Part shown: positions 1 through 7,638 of the stretch, one piece after another
Position numbering within the stretch: position 1 is the first letter of the stretch
How the letters are laid out: the number at the start of each line of letters is the position of its first letter
From: an uncultured Prevotella sp.
GTDB taxonomy: Bacteria; Bacteroidota; Bacteroidia; Bacteroidales; Bacteroidaceae
Length of the DNA: 9,328 bases
Assembly (NCBI GenBank): GCA_946999025.1
Contig: CAMQBP010000065.1
Span: 1-9,328, forward strand
Direction of reading: 5' to 3'
Notes under the pieces: model-generated
Seen by the model: only the letters and a program-made list of their open reading frames with translations
Databases searched by the model: none
Told to the model about the DNA's origin: nothing
Position numbers and translations under genes: made by a program

Positions 1-702
1 GCTTTCAACAAAGCCATTATCGATGCTACGGCACCCTATTGTGTGGCCTACAAGCCAAATTTAGCGTTCTATGAGTGTAGAGGTGTTGAAGGCTTGACTT
101 CGTTCGAGAAAACCGTCAGCTACTTGAAGGCGCATTATCCCGACCATTTCATCATTGCTGACGCCAAACGAGGGGACATCGGGAACACATCCGCCATGTA
201 TGCCAAGACCTTCTTTGAAGAATACGATGTTGACGCATTAACCGTGGCTCCGTACATGGGAGAAGACAGCGTGACGCCTTTTCTCGAATATAAAGACAAG
301 TGGGTCGTTGTATTGGCACTGACGAGCAACAAAGGATCGCATGATTTTCAGCTGACGGAAGACAGACACGGTGGGAAGCTTTTTGAGAAAGTTATCAAGA
401 CCTCTCAATCATGGGGAACAGATCAAAACATGATGTATGTGGTTGGAGCGACGCAAGGCAACATGTTTGAAGCGATTCGAAAGGTGGCTCCTCATCACTT
501 TTTGCTGGTACCTGGCGTGGGTGCGCAGGGAGGAAGCCTGCAAGATGTCTGCCAATACGGAATGACGAAGGATTGTGGGTTGCTCGTCAATAGTTCACGC
601 GGCATTATCTATGCTGCCCAAGGAGAAGACTTTGCCACCGCCGCTGCAAAGAGTGCCATGAAACTTCAGCAAGAAATGGAAAAAGAATTAGAAAAGTTAT
701 AA
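1..702 (+). CDS. pyrF: Orotidine 5'-phosphate decarboxylase (type 2 family), 3' part; start lies outside the window
   Basis: PyrF decarboxylates OMP to UMP, the last step of de novo pyrimidine synthesis, in the cytoplasm. The frame is open from base 1 and gives 233 residues before TAA at 700-702. A GTG at 43 could be taken as a start, but the 14 residues before it (AFNKAIIDATAPYC) continue the family's conserved sequence, so the gene begins upstream. About 40 N-terminal residues are missing if the protein has the usual length of about 275. The catalytic DxKxxD motif is DAKRGDIGNT, with Asp54, Lys56 and Asp59 counted from the window edge. The phosphate-binding part is PGVGAQGG (171-178), followed by NSSRGI. 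VAYKPNLAFYE near the edge is typical of the type 2 (mycobacterial-like) branch rather than the short E. coli type. The tail is Lys/Glu-rich. The gene shares its strand with the lipid A genes but is separated from them by 222 bp, so it probably belongs to another transcript. Confidence 0.95.
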   Translation, partial: AFNKAIIDATAPYCVAYKPNLAFYECRGVEGLTSFEKTVSYLKAHYPDHFIIADAKRGDIGNTSAMYAKTFFEEYDVDALTVAPYMGEDSVTPFLEYKDKWVVVLALTSNKGSHDFQLTEDRHGGKLFEKVIKTSQSWGTDQNMMYVVGATQGNMFEAIRKVAPHHFLLVPGVGAQGGSLQDVCQYGMTKDCGLLVNSSRGIIYAAQGEDFATAAAKSAMKLQQEMEKELEKL

Positions 703-924
703 ACTTTCATATCATCAATAACTCCTTTTTTACTCTACAGTCGTTGAACACCGATAGCCATTAACAGTGAGTATATATGCGCCTCATTGAGGTTTCAACA
801 GCGATAGACGAACTGTGAAAGAAATAAATGTTTCAGTGAAAAAACGCAAATATTACATTCGTCAGTCAAAAGTCTGAGTAAAAATAGGTATATTTGCAAA
901 ATAATCAATTGAGATACCTAAAGT
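703..924. other. Intergenic region between pyrF and lpxD, no gene seen
   Basis: This 222-bp AT-rich gap has no convincing coding frame. The longest ATG frame I noticed on the + strand (777-818) has only 13 codons. No hairpin followed by a T-run is clear: the T-run at about 725-731 has no stem directly before it, and a 6-bp AT-rich stem overlapping the pyrF stop (693-698 with 702-707) is not followed by T's. A small perfect palindrome, CCTCATTGAGG, lies at 782-792. The right end holds the promoter-like site that probably drives lpxD. The rest shows nothing I can name. Confidence 0.7.
889..896 (+). promoter_or_regulatory. Promoter -7 box (Bacteroidota type) for the lpxD operon
   Basis: TATATTTG matches the Bacteroidota primary sigma factor -7 consensus TAnnTTTG. 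It ends 28 bases before the lpxD ATG, so transcription would begin at about 902-905 and leave a leader of roughly 20 nt. No TTTG stands at the expected -33 spacing (19-21 bp upstream), so only half of the consensus is present. The location at the end of the only long gap, directly before a tight gene group, supports the call. The start site is inferred. Confidence 0.6.
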
Positions 925-1962
925 ATGGAATTTACTGCCAAGCAAATAGCACAATATATAGGAGGCAAAATTGAAGGCGACGAAGAAGCAACTGTCCGCA
1001 CCTTCGCAAAAATAGAAGAAGGTACCAGTGGTGCAATTTCATTCCTTTCTAATCCAAAATACACACATTATATATATGACACACAATCGTCGATTGTTCT
1101 CATTGATGAGAATTTGGAACTGGACAAACCTGTCCAGACGACATTGATACGCGTGAAGAACGCATACGATAGTGTCGCCAAATTACTTCAATTATACGAA
1201 TCGACTAAGCCCCGAAAGACCGGCATTCACCCTATGGCCACCATCTCCGAAACGGCCAAGATAGGTGAGAATGTATACATAGGCCCATTTGCTTACATCG
1301 GTGAGAATGTCGTGATTGGCAACAACACACAGATTTTCCCGCACGCAGTGGTTTTGGAGAACGCCTCTGTAGGCTCAGAATGTATCATCTATCCACATGC
1401 AACTGTCTATCAAAATTGCAAAATAGGCAACCGTGTCATCCTGCATGCAGGCTGTGTCATTGGAGCCGATGGCTTCGGATTCGCTCCTTCTGAAGATGGC
1501 TATGACAAGATACCGCAAATTGGTATTGTGACCATTGAAGATGATGTAGAGGTGGGTGCCAACACTTGCATTGATCGTTCGACCATGGGCAGCACCTATG
1601 TAAGGAAAGGTGTGAAACTGGATAACTTGGTTCAAATTGCCCACAATACCGACATTGGTGAACATACCGTAATGAGTGCGCAGGTAGGTGTGGCCGGGTC
1701 GACAAAGGTTGGCCAGTGGTGCATGTTTGGTGGACAAGTGGGAATTGCCGGCCATATCACCATTGGCGACAAGGTGTTCTTAGGCGCACAATCGGGTGTA
1801 CCTGGGAGCATTCAGGACAATCAACAACTCATTGGCACACCACCCATGAAGGAGAGGGCCTATTTTCGCTCTCAAGCCATCTTCCGTAAACTACCTAAAC
1901 TTTATAACGAAATCAACACCCTGAAAGAAGAGGTGGAACGGTTGAAACAGAACATGAAATAA
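925..1962 (+). CDS. lpxD: UDP-3-O-acylglucosamine N-acyltransferase LpxD
   Basis: LpxD transfers the second 3-hydroxyacyl chain from acyl-ACP to the 2-amino group of UDP-3-O-acylglucosamine, the third step of lipid A synthesis, in the cytoplasm. The 345 residues match the usual length of about 340. Residues 1-100 form the N-terminal uridine-binding domain. Residues 101-305 are hexapeptide repeats of the left-handed beta-helix (for example AKIGENVYIGPFAYIGENV). VIGADGFGFAP (178-188) and CIDRST (215-220) are LpxD signatures. The catalytic histidine is His240 in NLVQIAHN, equivalent to E. coli His239. A charged C-terminal helix (about 312-345) fits the trimer-forming tail. The ATG at 925 fits the N-terminal domain and has no Shine-Dalgarno sequence before it (ACCTAAAGT), as is usual in Bacteroidota. 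It is the first gene of a run ending with miaA, and 30 bp separate it from lpxC-fabZ. Confidence 0.97.
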   Translation: MEFTAKQIAQYIGGKIEGDEEATVRTFAKIEEGTSGAISFLSNPKYTHYIYDTQSSIVLIDENLELDKPVQTTLIRVKNAYDSVAKLLQLYESTKPRKTGIHPMATISETAKIGENVYIGPFAYIGENVVIGNNTQIFPHAVVLENASVGSECIIYPHATVYQNCKIGNRVILHAGCVIGADGFGFAPSEDGYDKIPQIGIVTIEDDVEVGANTCIDRSTMGSTYVRKGVKLDNLVQIAHNTDIGEHTVMSAQVGVAGSTKVGQWCMFGGQVGIAGHITIGDKVFLGAQSGVPGSIQDNQQLIGTPPMKERAYFRSQAIFRKLPKLYNEINTLKEEVERLKQNMK

Positions 1963-1992
1963 GACTTGAGCACTTGATAAACAAATCATAAC

Positions 1993-3384
1993 ATGGATAC
2001 AATCAAACAGAGAACACTAAAAGGTAGCTTTTCCTTGTGTGGCAAAGGATTGCACACGGGTTTGAACTTGACAGTTACCTTTAATCCTGCTCCTGAAAAT
2101 ACTGGATACAAAATTCAACGGATTGACTTGGAAGGACAACCCATCGTTGAGGCGATTGCCGAAAACGTGGTTGACACGCAGCGTGGCACGGTTCTGGCGC
2201 GTGGTGATGTACGCGTGTCTACCGTTGAGCACGGACTTTCTGCCTTGTATGCAATGGGGATAGACAACTGTATGATACAGGTGAACGGACCAGAGTTTCC
2301 TATCTTGGATGGCTCTGCCGCCATTTACGTGAATAGAATTCAGGAAATTGGTATCGTAGAACAAAATGCTCCAAAAGATTTTTATATCATTCGTAAGAAA
2401 ATAGAAGTCAAGGATGAGGAAACAGGTTCGTGCATCACGATACTTCCCGATGACCAGTTCAGTATTACGACCATGTGCTCATTCGAGTCAAAATTCATCA
2501 ACAGCCAATTTGCGACACTCGACAATATTGATGATTATGCGACAGAAATTGCTCCTGCCCGTACTTTTGTCTTCGTCAGAGACATCGTCCCCCTGCTCGA
2601 AGCGAACCTCATCAAAGGGGGTGACATGGACAACGCTATCGTGATTTACGAAAGAGAAGTGTCACAAGAGCAACTGGACCAACTGGCAGACATCCTGAAA
2701 GTGCCACGCATGGATGCAACGAAGATTGGGTACATTCAGCATAAGCCCTTGATGTGGGAAAACGAGTGTACACGTCACAAATTGCTCGACATTATCGGTG
2801 ACATGGCTTTGATAGGCAAACCCATTAAAGGACGAATTGTTGCGACACGGCCAGGACACACTATCAACAACAAGTTTGCCCGCTTAATGCGCCGAGAGAT
2901 TCGCAAACATGAAATACAGGCACCGATCTATGATCCCAATGAACCACCCATCATGGATAACATCAGAATCAGGGAACTACTCCCCCATCGCTATCCCATG
3001 CAGTTGGTTGACAAGATTATAGCCATCGGTTCCAATACCATTGTCGGGGTAAAAAACATTACAAGCAACGAACCCTTCTTTACAGGGCATTTCCCACAAG
3101 AGCCTGTCATGCCCGGAGTGCTGCAAGTAGAAGCCATGGCTCAATGTGGAGGACTATTGGTTTTAAACCAAGTAGAAGAACCTGAACGGTGGTCTACATA
3201 CTTTCTAAAGATTGACAGCGTTAAGTTCAGACAGAAAGTGGTTCCTGGCGACACGCTTATCTTCCGCGTGGAAATGATTCAGCCTGTACGACACAGTATC
3301 AGTACGATGAAGAGTTATGCCTTTGTCGGCGACCAAGTGGTATCTGAAGCAACGTTTACTGCACAGATTATCAAAAATAAATAA
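1993..3384 (+). CDS. lpxC/fabZ: Bifunctional UDP-3-O-acyl-GlcNAc deacetylase / 3-hydroxyacyl-ACP dehydratase (LpxC-FabZ fusion)
   Basis: This is one 463-residue protein with two enzymes. Residues 1 to about 305 are LpxC, the zinc deacetylase that commits UDP-3-O-acyl-GlcNAc to lipid A. STVEH gives Glu79 (general base) and His80 (zinc); RHKLLD gives His262 and Asp266 (zinc); RPGHTINN gives His289, matching E. coli His265. DGSAA (106-110) and EIAPARTF (185-192) are further family motifs. After a short linker (about 306-322), residues 323-463 are FabZ, which dehydrates 3-hydroxyacyl-ACP in fatty acid elongation. It has LLPHRYPMQLVD, catalytic His366 in FFTGHFP, and Glu380 in MPGVLQVEAMAQ, with the 14-residue spacing of E. 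coli His54/Glu68. All key residues are present, so both halves should be active. There is no stop or frame change between the domains. The fusion is known across Bacteroidota. It links the step that consumes 3-hydroxyacyl chains for lipid A with the one that sends them to phospholipid. Confidence 0.97.
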   Translation: MDTIKQRTLKGSFSLCGKGLHTGLNLTVTFNPAPENTGYKIQRIDLEGQPIVEAIAENVVDTQRGTVLARGDVRVSTVEHGLSALYAMGIDNCMIQVNGPEFPILDGSAAIYVNRIQEIGIVEQNAPKDFYIIRKKIEVKDEETGSCITILPDDQFSITTMCSFESKFINSQFATLDNIDDYATEIAPARTFVFVRDIVPLLEANLIKGGDMDNAIVIYEREVSQEQLDQLADILKVPRMDATKIGYIQHKPLMWENECTRHKLLDIIGDMALIGKPIKGRIVATRPGHTINNKFARLMRREIRKHEIQAPIYDPNEPPIMDNIRIRELLPHRYPMQLVDKIIAIGSNTIVGVKNITSNEPFFTGHFPQEPVMPGVLQVEAMAQCGGLLVLNQVEEPERWSTYFLKIDSVKFRQKVVPGDTLIFRVEMIQPVRHSISTMKSYAFVGDQVVSEATFTAQIIKNK

Positions 3385-3434
3385 ACAGAATTGTTATTTA
3401 ATGTTTTCCATCATCATAAAGTCATCATTACCCT

Positions 3435-4205
3435 ATGAATCAAATAAGCCCATTAGCGTTTGTACATCCGGAAGCGCAACTCGGTAACGATAACGTCATT
3501 GGCCCTTTTTGCTATCTTGATAAAAATACAGTACTGGGCAACCATAATATCCTACAGAATAGTGTCACCATCAATTATGGAGCACGAATAGGTGATGACA
3601 ACGAGTTTTTTCCCGGTGCCAGCATCAGCACCAAACCGCAGGATTTGAAGTTCGTTGGCGAAGAGACAATCTGCGAAATTGGTGACAAAAACAGCATCCG
3701 TGAGAATGTTACCATTTCCAGAGGAACGGCATCAAAAGGAACGACCAAGGTTGGATGCAACAATTTGTTGATGGAAAACATGCACGTTGCACACGATTGC
3801 ATCATTGGCAACAATGTGATTATCGGCAATTCCACTAAGTTTGCCGGTGAAGTGACGGTGGATGACTACGCCATTATCAGTGCCACGGTTTTATGTCATC
3901 AATTCTGTCACATCGGTGGCTATGTGATGATTCAGGGTGGCAGTAGGTCTTCACAAGACATTCCGCCCTACGTTATGGCGGGCAAAGAGCCCATCAAGTA
4001 TGCTGGCATCAACATTATCGGGCTGAGACGAAGAGGATTCAGCAACGAATTAATCCAACTGATACACCAAGCTTATCGATTGCTTTATAGCAAAGGTGTT
4101 TTGAAAGAAGGAATAGAAGAAATCAGAAAGAACCTGACTGTTACCCCAGAAATACAATACATCATCGATTTTGTAGAAAGTTCTCAACGAGGTATCATCA
4201 GATAA
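3435..4205 (+). CDS. lpxA: Acyl-ACP:UDP-N-acetylglucosamine O-acyltransferase LpxA
   Basis: LpxA performs the first lipid A step, reversibly moving a 3-hydroxyacyl chain from ACP to the 3-OH of UDP-GlcNAc. The 256 residues compare with 262 in E. coli. Residues 1 to about 185 are hexapeptide beta-helix repeats, and 190-256 are the C-terminal helical part (GLRRRGFS, ending SSQRGIIR). The catalytic His120 lies in MHVAHDC (E. coli His125), with His117 before it. Asp70 and Lys72 in PQDLK match E. coli Asp74/Lys76. Gly168 in VMIQGG falls where E. coli has Gly173, the acyl-chain 'ruler' residue. A glycine there does not shorten the pocket, which fits the long hydroxy acids of Bacteroidota lipid A; actual chain length cannot be read from sequence. 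A 50-bp gap without a promoter-like box follows lpxC-fabZ. The stop TAA directly abuts the miaA ATG. No lpxB follows, unlike the enterobacterial order. Confidence 0.97.
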   Translation: MNQISPLAFVHPEAQLGNDNVIGPFCYLDKNTVLGNHNILQNSVTINYGARIGDDNEFFPGASISTKPQDLKFVGEETICEIGDKNSIRENVTISRGTASKGTTKVGCNNLLMENMHVAHDCIIGNNVIIGNSTKFAGEVTVDDYAIISATVLCHQFCHIGGYVMIQGGSRSSQDIPPYVMAGKEPIKYAGINIIGLRRRGFSNELIQLIHQAYRLLYSKGVLKEGIEEIRKNLTVTPEIQYIIDFVESSQRGIIR

Positions 4206-5102
4206 ATGAACACACTTGTTGTGCTTTTAGGCCCTACTGGAGTGGGAAAAACAGAGTTGGCGTTGCAAATAGCAGAACATTTGCAATCGCCAATCATCAA
4301 TGCCGACTCTCGACAGATATTTGCCGAGATACCTATTGGCACAGCCGCCCCAACCAAAGAGCAGCAAGAACGAGTAAAACATTATTTTGTTGGCACGTTG
4401 CATCTAACAGATTATTATAGTGCAGCCAAATATGAAGAAGATGTTTTGCAACTCTTAAACCAGCTTTTCAGCAGTCAACAGGTAGCTCTGTTGTCAGGGG
4501 GCAGCATGATGTATATCGATGCTGTATGCCAGGGTATCGATGACATACCAACGGTTGATGAGGCAACAAGGAGGCTGATGAAGAGAAAACTGGAAACAGA
4601 AGGATTGGAGGCTCTTACTGCTGAGTTAAAAGTTCTGGATCCAGAGCATTACAAGATTGTGGATTTACACAATCCCAGACGCGTGATTCATGCGCTTGAA
4701 ATATGCCACATGACTGGGAACACCTATTCTTCTTATCGTAAAAACACAAAGAAAATACGACCTTTCAACATCATCAAGATTGGACTCAACCGTCCCAGAG
4801 AAGAAATGTATGAGCGAATCAACAATCGTGTTTTCAAAATGATGAAGCAAGGAATGATCGAAGAGGCCAAAGTAGTATATCCACAGAAGGGACTGAATTC
4901 CTTGAACACGGTTGGTTACAAAGAACTTTTCGCCTATTTCGATGGTGACATCTCACTGGACGATGCTATTCTAAAGATACAGTCCAACACAAGACAATAC
5001 ATGAGAAAACAAGTCACTTGGTTCAAACGTGACAACCAAATCAAATGGTTTTCGCCTACGAACATTGAAGAAATCATAAATTATATAGACGATCAACGAT
5101 AG
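4206..5102 (+). CDS. miaA: tRNA dimethylallyltransferase MiaA
   Basis: MiaA transfers a dimethylallyl group from DMAPP to N6 of A37 in tRNAs that read UNN codons, the first step toward ms2i6A, which steadies codon pairing. The 298 residues are near the family norm. The P-loop is GPTGVGKT (9-16). The catalytic Asp34 lies in NADSRQ. The loop that is usually GGT-x-x-Y reads GGSMMY (98-103), with Ser100 where many proteobacterial enzymes have Thr. This conserves the hydroxyl and I recall it as usual in Bacteroidales. NPRRVIHALE (156-165) and VGYKELFAYF (236-245) are further family motifs, and the C-terminal RQYMRKQVTWFKR closes the core. The ATG follows the lpxA stop with no spacing (TAAATG), which suggests coupled translation and transcription from the lpxD promoter. 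Several Bacteroidota carry a second miaA copy elsewhere; none is visible here. Confidence 0.96.
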   Translation: MNTLVVLLGPTGVGKTELALQIAEHLQSPIINADSRQIFAEIPIGTAAPTKEQQERVKHYFVGTLHLTDYYSAAKYEEDVLQLLNQLFSSQQVALLSGGSMMYIDAVCQGIDDIPTVDEATRRLMKRKLETEGLEALTAELKVLDPEHYKIVDLHNPRRVIHALEICHMTGNTYSSYRKNTKKIRPFNIIKIGLNRPREEMYERINNRVFKMMKQGMIEEAKVVYPQKGLNSLNTVGYKELFAYFDGDISLDDAILKIQSNTRQYMRKQVTWFKRDNQIKWFSPTNIEEIINYIDDQR

Positions 5103-5118
5103 AAATCAAGTAATTCGC

Positions 5119-5126
5119 TATCTTTG
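5119..5126 (+). promoter_or_regulatory. Promoter -7 box (Bacteroidota type) for the PBP1A gene
   Basis: TATCTTTG is a full match to the Bacteroidota -7 consensus TAnnTTTG, lying in the 43-bp gap after miaA and ending 19 bases before the ATG at 5146. Transcription would begin at about 5132-5134, giving a leader of only 12-14 nt. No TTTG is present at the usual -33 spacing, where the sequence is the end of miaA. It suggests that the PBP gene and the helicase gene can be transcribed apart from the lipid A genes, although readthrough from upstream is not excluded. Confidence 0.6.
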
Positions 5127-5145
5127 CAAATCAATTATCTCTATT

Positions 5146-7638
5146 ATGCTTCACAAGATAAAAAGATTTTTCAGCTGGTTGTGGATCAAACTACGTGGCT
5201 TTTGGCCATGGTATAAAAACCTGTACCAAGGACGACCGTGGTATGCCAAAACTGGCATAGCTTTACTCTCAGGGTTGATTGCACTCATCATCTATCTTGG
5301 AGCTGTTGATCTTAATTTCCTCTGGTTGTTTGGCAAATCACCAGGCTTCGCACAGATTAAGAATCCCAACACCTCCTCGGCTTCGGAAATTTACAGTGCA
5401 GATGGGAAGCTCATTGGAAAATATTTTAATGAAAACAGAACACCCGTCAAGTATGAAGAAGTGAATCCAAAGTTCTGGAAAGCACTGATTGACACCGAAG
5501 ACGAACGATTCTACAGACATATTGGCATTGACTTTCAAGGACTCTTTGGTGCAGCCAAAGATGCTATAGTTGGCAGTGAAGCTCGTGGAGCATCAACCAT
5601 CACGCAACAGTTGGCCAAGAATATGTTCCGTGTACGCACGCAATATTCCACTGGATTGCTCGGTAAGATACCAGGTATCAAGATACTTATCATGAAAAGC
5701 AAGGAATGGATCATTGCTTTGAAGCTTGAGATGTTGTATGACAAAAACGAAATTCTAACTATGTACGCCAACACGGTTGACTTCGGATCGAACGCGTATG
5801 GAATTAAAACGGCCAGCAAAACCTATTTCAACACAACACCTGCCAATCTCACAACTGAGCAAGGAGCTGTGCTGGTAGGCATGCTTAAAGCCACAACTCA
5901 TTATAACCCGATAGCCAATCCCAAGAATAGCCTTAAGCGTAGAAATGTTGTTTTGCAAAACATGGTGACCAAGGGCGACCTATCTAAACAGCAATATGAC
6001 AGTCTGAGTGTCATTCCCATCAAGCTTAGCTATAGCGTAGAATCTAATTATGACGGTCAGGCTTTATACTTTAGGGAAGCTGTTGCCAACTATTTGAAGG
6101 ATTGGTGCGAGGAGAATGGGTATGACTTGTATAGTAGTGGTCTGAAGATATACACCACGATAGATACCCGTATGCAGAAGTATGCTGAAGAGGCTGCACG
6201 TAAACAAATGAAGCAAATTCAACGCAACTTCAACAATCACTGGGGTAAAAATGACCCATGGATTGATGAAAACGGAAAGGTTATTCCGGGATTCATCGAA
6301 CAAATAGCGCAAAGACAGCCTGTGTACAAATACCTTGCTGCCAAATATCAAAACAATCCAGACTCCATCACCTATTATTTGAACAAGCCCCACAAAGTTA
6401 AATTGTTCGATTATGACGAAGGAACCATAGAGAAAGAGATGTCAACCATGGACTCCATACGATACATGGTGCGCTTCATGCACTGCTCAATGGTTGCGAT
6501 GGAGCCACAGACAGGAGCCGTAAAGGCTTGGGTAGGCGACATCAACTTCAACTCATGGAAATATGATAAAGTAACCGCCATGCGCCAACCGGGATCCACC
6601 TTCAAACTCTTTGTTTATACTGAGGCGATGAACCAAGGACTGACACCTTGTGACAAACGCCGGGATGAATACATCTCCATGAAAGTATATGATAAGAAAA
6701 AGAAAGAAGAAGTTACATGGACCCCGGGAAACGCCAATGGACGTTTTTCCGGAGACTCCATCCCCTTGAAGAGCGCCTTTGCGAGAAGCATCAACTCTAT
6801 CGCCGTGAGACTCGGACAAGAAATGGGCATCAAACGAATCATTGACACGGCAGAGAAGATGGGAATCAAGAGTCCACTGCAAGACGAACCATCCTTAGCG
6901 TTAGGATCATGCGACGTTAACCTGCTCGAAATGGCAAATGCTTATAGCACTGTCGCCAACGATGGCAAACATCACGAGCCCGTCCTGGTTACCCGCATCG
7001 TAGACCGTGATGGGAGGCAAGTCTACATTGCGCCCAACAAGACCGAACAAGTAATTCCATACAAGAGTGCGTTCCTCGTCCAACAGCTATTGCTGGGTGG
7101 TCTAAAAGAACCAGGCGGAACCTCACAAAGCTTATGGGGATACGTGGGAAAACACAGTGATACGGAATGGGGAGGAAAGACTGGAACTTCCAATAACCAC
7201 TCTGATGCTTGGTTTATGTGCATCAGTCCAAAACTCGTTGTCGGCGCATGGGTAGGCGGAGAATACCGCAGCATCCATTTCCGCACTGGTGCTTTGGGGC
7301 AAGGATCAAGGACTGCCCTACCTATATGTGGCTACTTCTTGCAAGCTGTACTGGATGATCCAAACTTTAAACAATATCATGGCAAGTTTGGTAAGCCTAA
7401 AGACAAAGACATCACCAGCGACATGTATAACTGTCCGAGTTATTATCAACAGGCACGAGTTGACACAACTGCAACAGATAGCCTAAACTCCATCTCTGAA
7501 GAAATCATTCTTGACGAATTTGGCAACCCTGTTTCCAAACCCATCAAAGACGAGAAGGAAAAACAAAAAGACAACTCGGTAAAATCTCAAGAAAACCATA
7601 CGCCTACAGAAGAGGTAATCCATTTGGATAATCTATAA
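5146..7638 (+). CDS. mrcA: Class A penicillin-binding protein (PBP1A-type bifunctional transglycosylase/transpeptidase)
   Basis: This inner-membrane enzyme polymerises lipid II into glycan strands and cross-links the stem peptides in the periplasm. Its 830 residues begin with a short basic, aromatic cytoplasmic part (1-35) and one membrane segment (about 36-54, an uncleaved anchor). The GT51 transglycosylase covers about 80-265: TEDERFYRHIGID (catalytic Glu118), GASTITQQLAKNMF (148-161), KSKEWIIALKLE (184-195) and MYANTVDFGSNAYGI (206-220). The transpeptidase runs from about 440 to 735: SxxK is Ser484-Thr-Phe-Lys487 in QPGSTFK, SxN is Ser548-Ile-Asn550, and KTG is Lys678-Thr-Gly680 in GGKTGTS. 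The linker region (about 340-440) is long and matches what I know of Bacteroidota PBP1A. The tail (about 745-830) is charged and probably unstructured. Every catalytic motif is intact. The ATG follows a -7 box at 5119-5126. The stop overlaps the next start (TAATG). The symbol mrcA is used by similarity; ponA or pbp1A would serve equally. Confidence 0.95.
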   Translation: MLHKIKRFFSWLWIKLRGFWPWYKNLYQGRPWYAKTGIALLSGLIALIIYLGAVDLNFLWLFGKSPGFAQIKNPNTSSASEIYSADGKLIGKYFNENRTPVKYEEVNPKFWKALIDTEDERFYRHIGIDFQGLFGAAKDAIVGSEARGASTITQQLAKNMFRVRTQYSTGLLGKIPGIKILIMKSKEWIIALKLEMLYDKNEILTMYANTVDFGSNAYGIKTASKTYFNTTPANLTTEQGAVLVGMLKATTHYNPIANPKNSLKRRNVVLQNMVTKGDLSKQQYDSLSVIPIKLSYSVESNYDGQALYFREAVANYLKDWCEENGYDLYSSGLKIYTTIDTRMQKYAEEAARKQMKQIQRNFNNHWGKNDPWIDENGKVIPGFIEQIAQRQPVYKYLAAKYQNNPDSITYYLNKPHKVKLFDYDEGTIEKEMSTMDSIRYMVRFMHCSMVAMEPQTGAVKAWVGDINFNSWKYDKVTAMRQPGSTFKLFVYTEAMNQGLTPCDKRRDEYISMKVYDKKKKEEVTWTPGNANGRFSGDSIPLKSAFARSINSIAVRLGQEMGIKRIIDTAEKMGIKSPLQDEPSLALGSCDVNLLEMANAYSTVANDGKHHEPVLVTRIVDRDGRQVYIAPNKTEQVIPYKSAFLVQQLLLGGLKEPGGTSQSLWGYVGKHSDTEWGGKTGTSNNHSDAWFMCISPKLVVGAWVGGEYRSIHFRTGALGQGSRTALPICGYFLQAVLDDPNFKQYHGKFGKPKDKDITSDMYNCPSYYQQARVDTTATDSLNSISEEIILDEFGNPVSKPIKDEKEKQKDNSVKSQENHTPTEEVIHLDNL

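Noticed and set aside
43..702. pyrF read as a complete gene starting at GTG 43
   Set aside because: The frame is open to base 1 and the upstream residues continue the conserved family sequence, so the gene is truncated by the window edge.
691..708. Stem of 6 bp with a 3-base loop over the pyrF stop codon, as a possible terminator
   Set aside because: The stem is almost all A-T with one G-C pair and no T-run follows directly, so it would be too weak for a rho-independent terminator.
782..792. Palindrome CCTCATTGAGG as an operator
   Set aside because: An 11-base palindrome occurs by chance fairly often, and it lies about 100 bp upstream of the -7 box with no second copy seen.
777..818. 13-codon ATG frame (MRLIEVSTAIDEL) in the pyrF-lpxD gap, as a small gene or leader peptide
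   Set aside because: It lies upstream of the predicted lpxD start site, has no supporting features, and such frames are expected by chance in 222 bp.
1375..1755. Antisense open frame of 126 codons inside lpxD
   Set aside because: It lies wholly opposite a gene with intact catalytic motifs and its translation shows no recognisable domain. The other antisense frames (for example 5535-5819, 6064-6393, 6553-6882, 7724-8047, 8880-9107) are rejected for the same reason.
3385..3434. Possible promoter before lpxA
   Set aside because: The 50-bp gap has T-rich and CAT-rich stretches but no TAnnTTTG box, so lpxA is more simply read from the upstream promoter.
4497..4516. Ser100 in the MiaA GGSMMY loop as a damaged active site
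   Set aside because: Serine keeps the hydroxyl supplied by threonine in other MiaA proteins, and the motif is, to my knowledge, normal in Bacteroidales MiaA.
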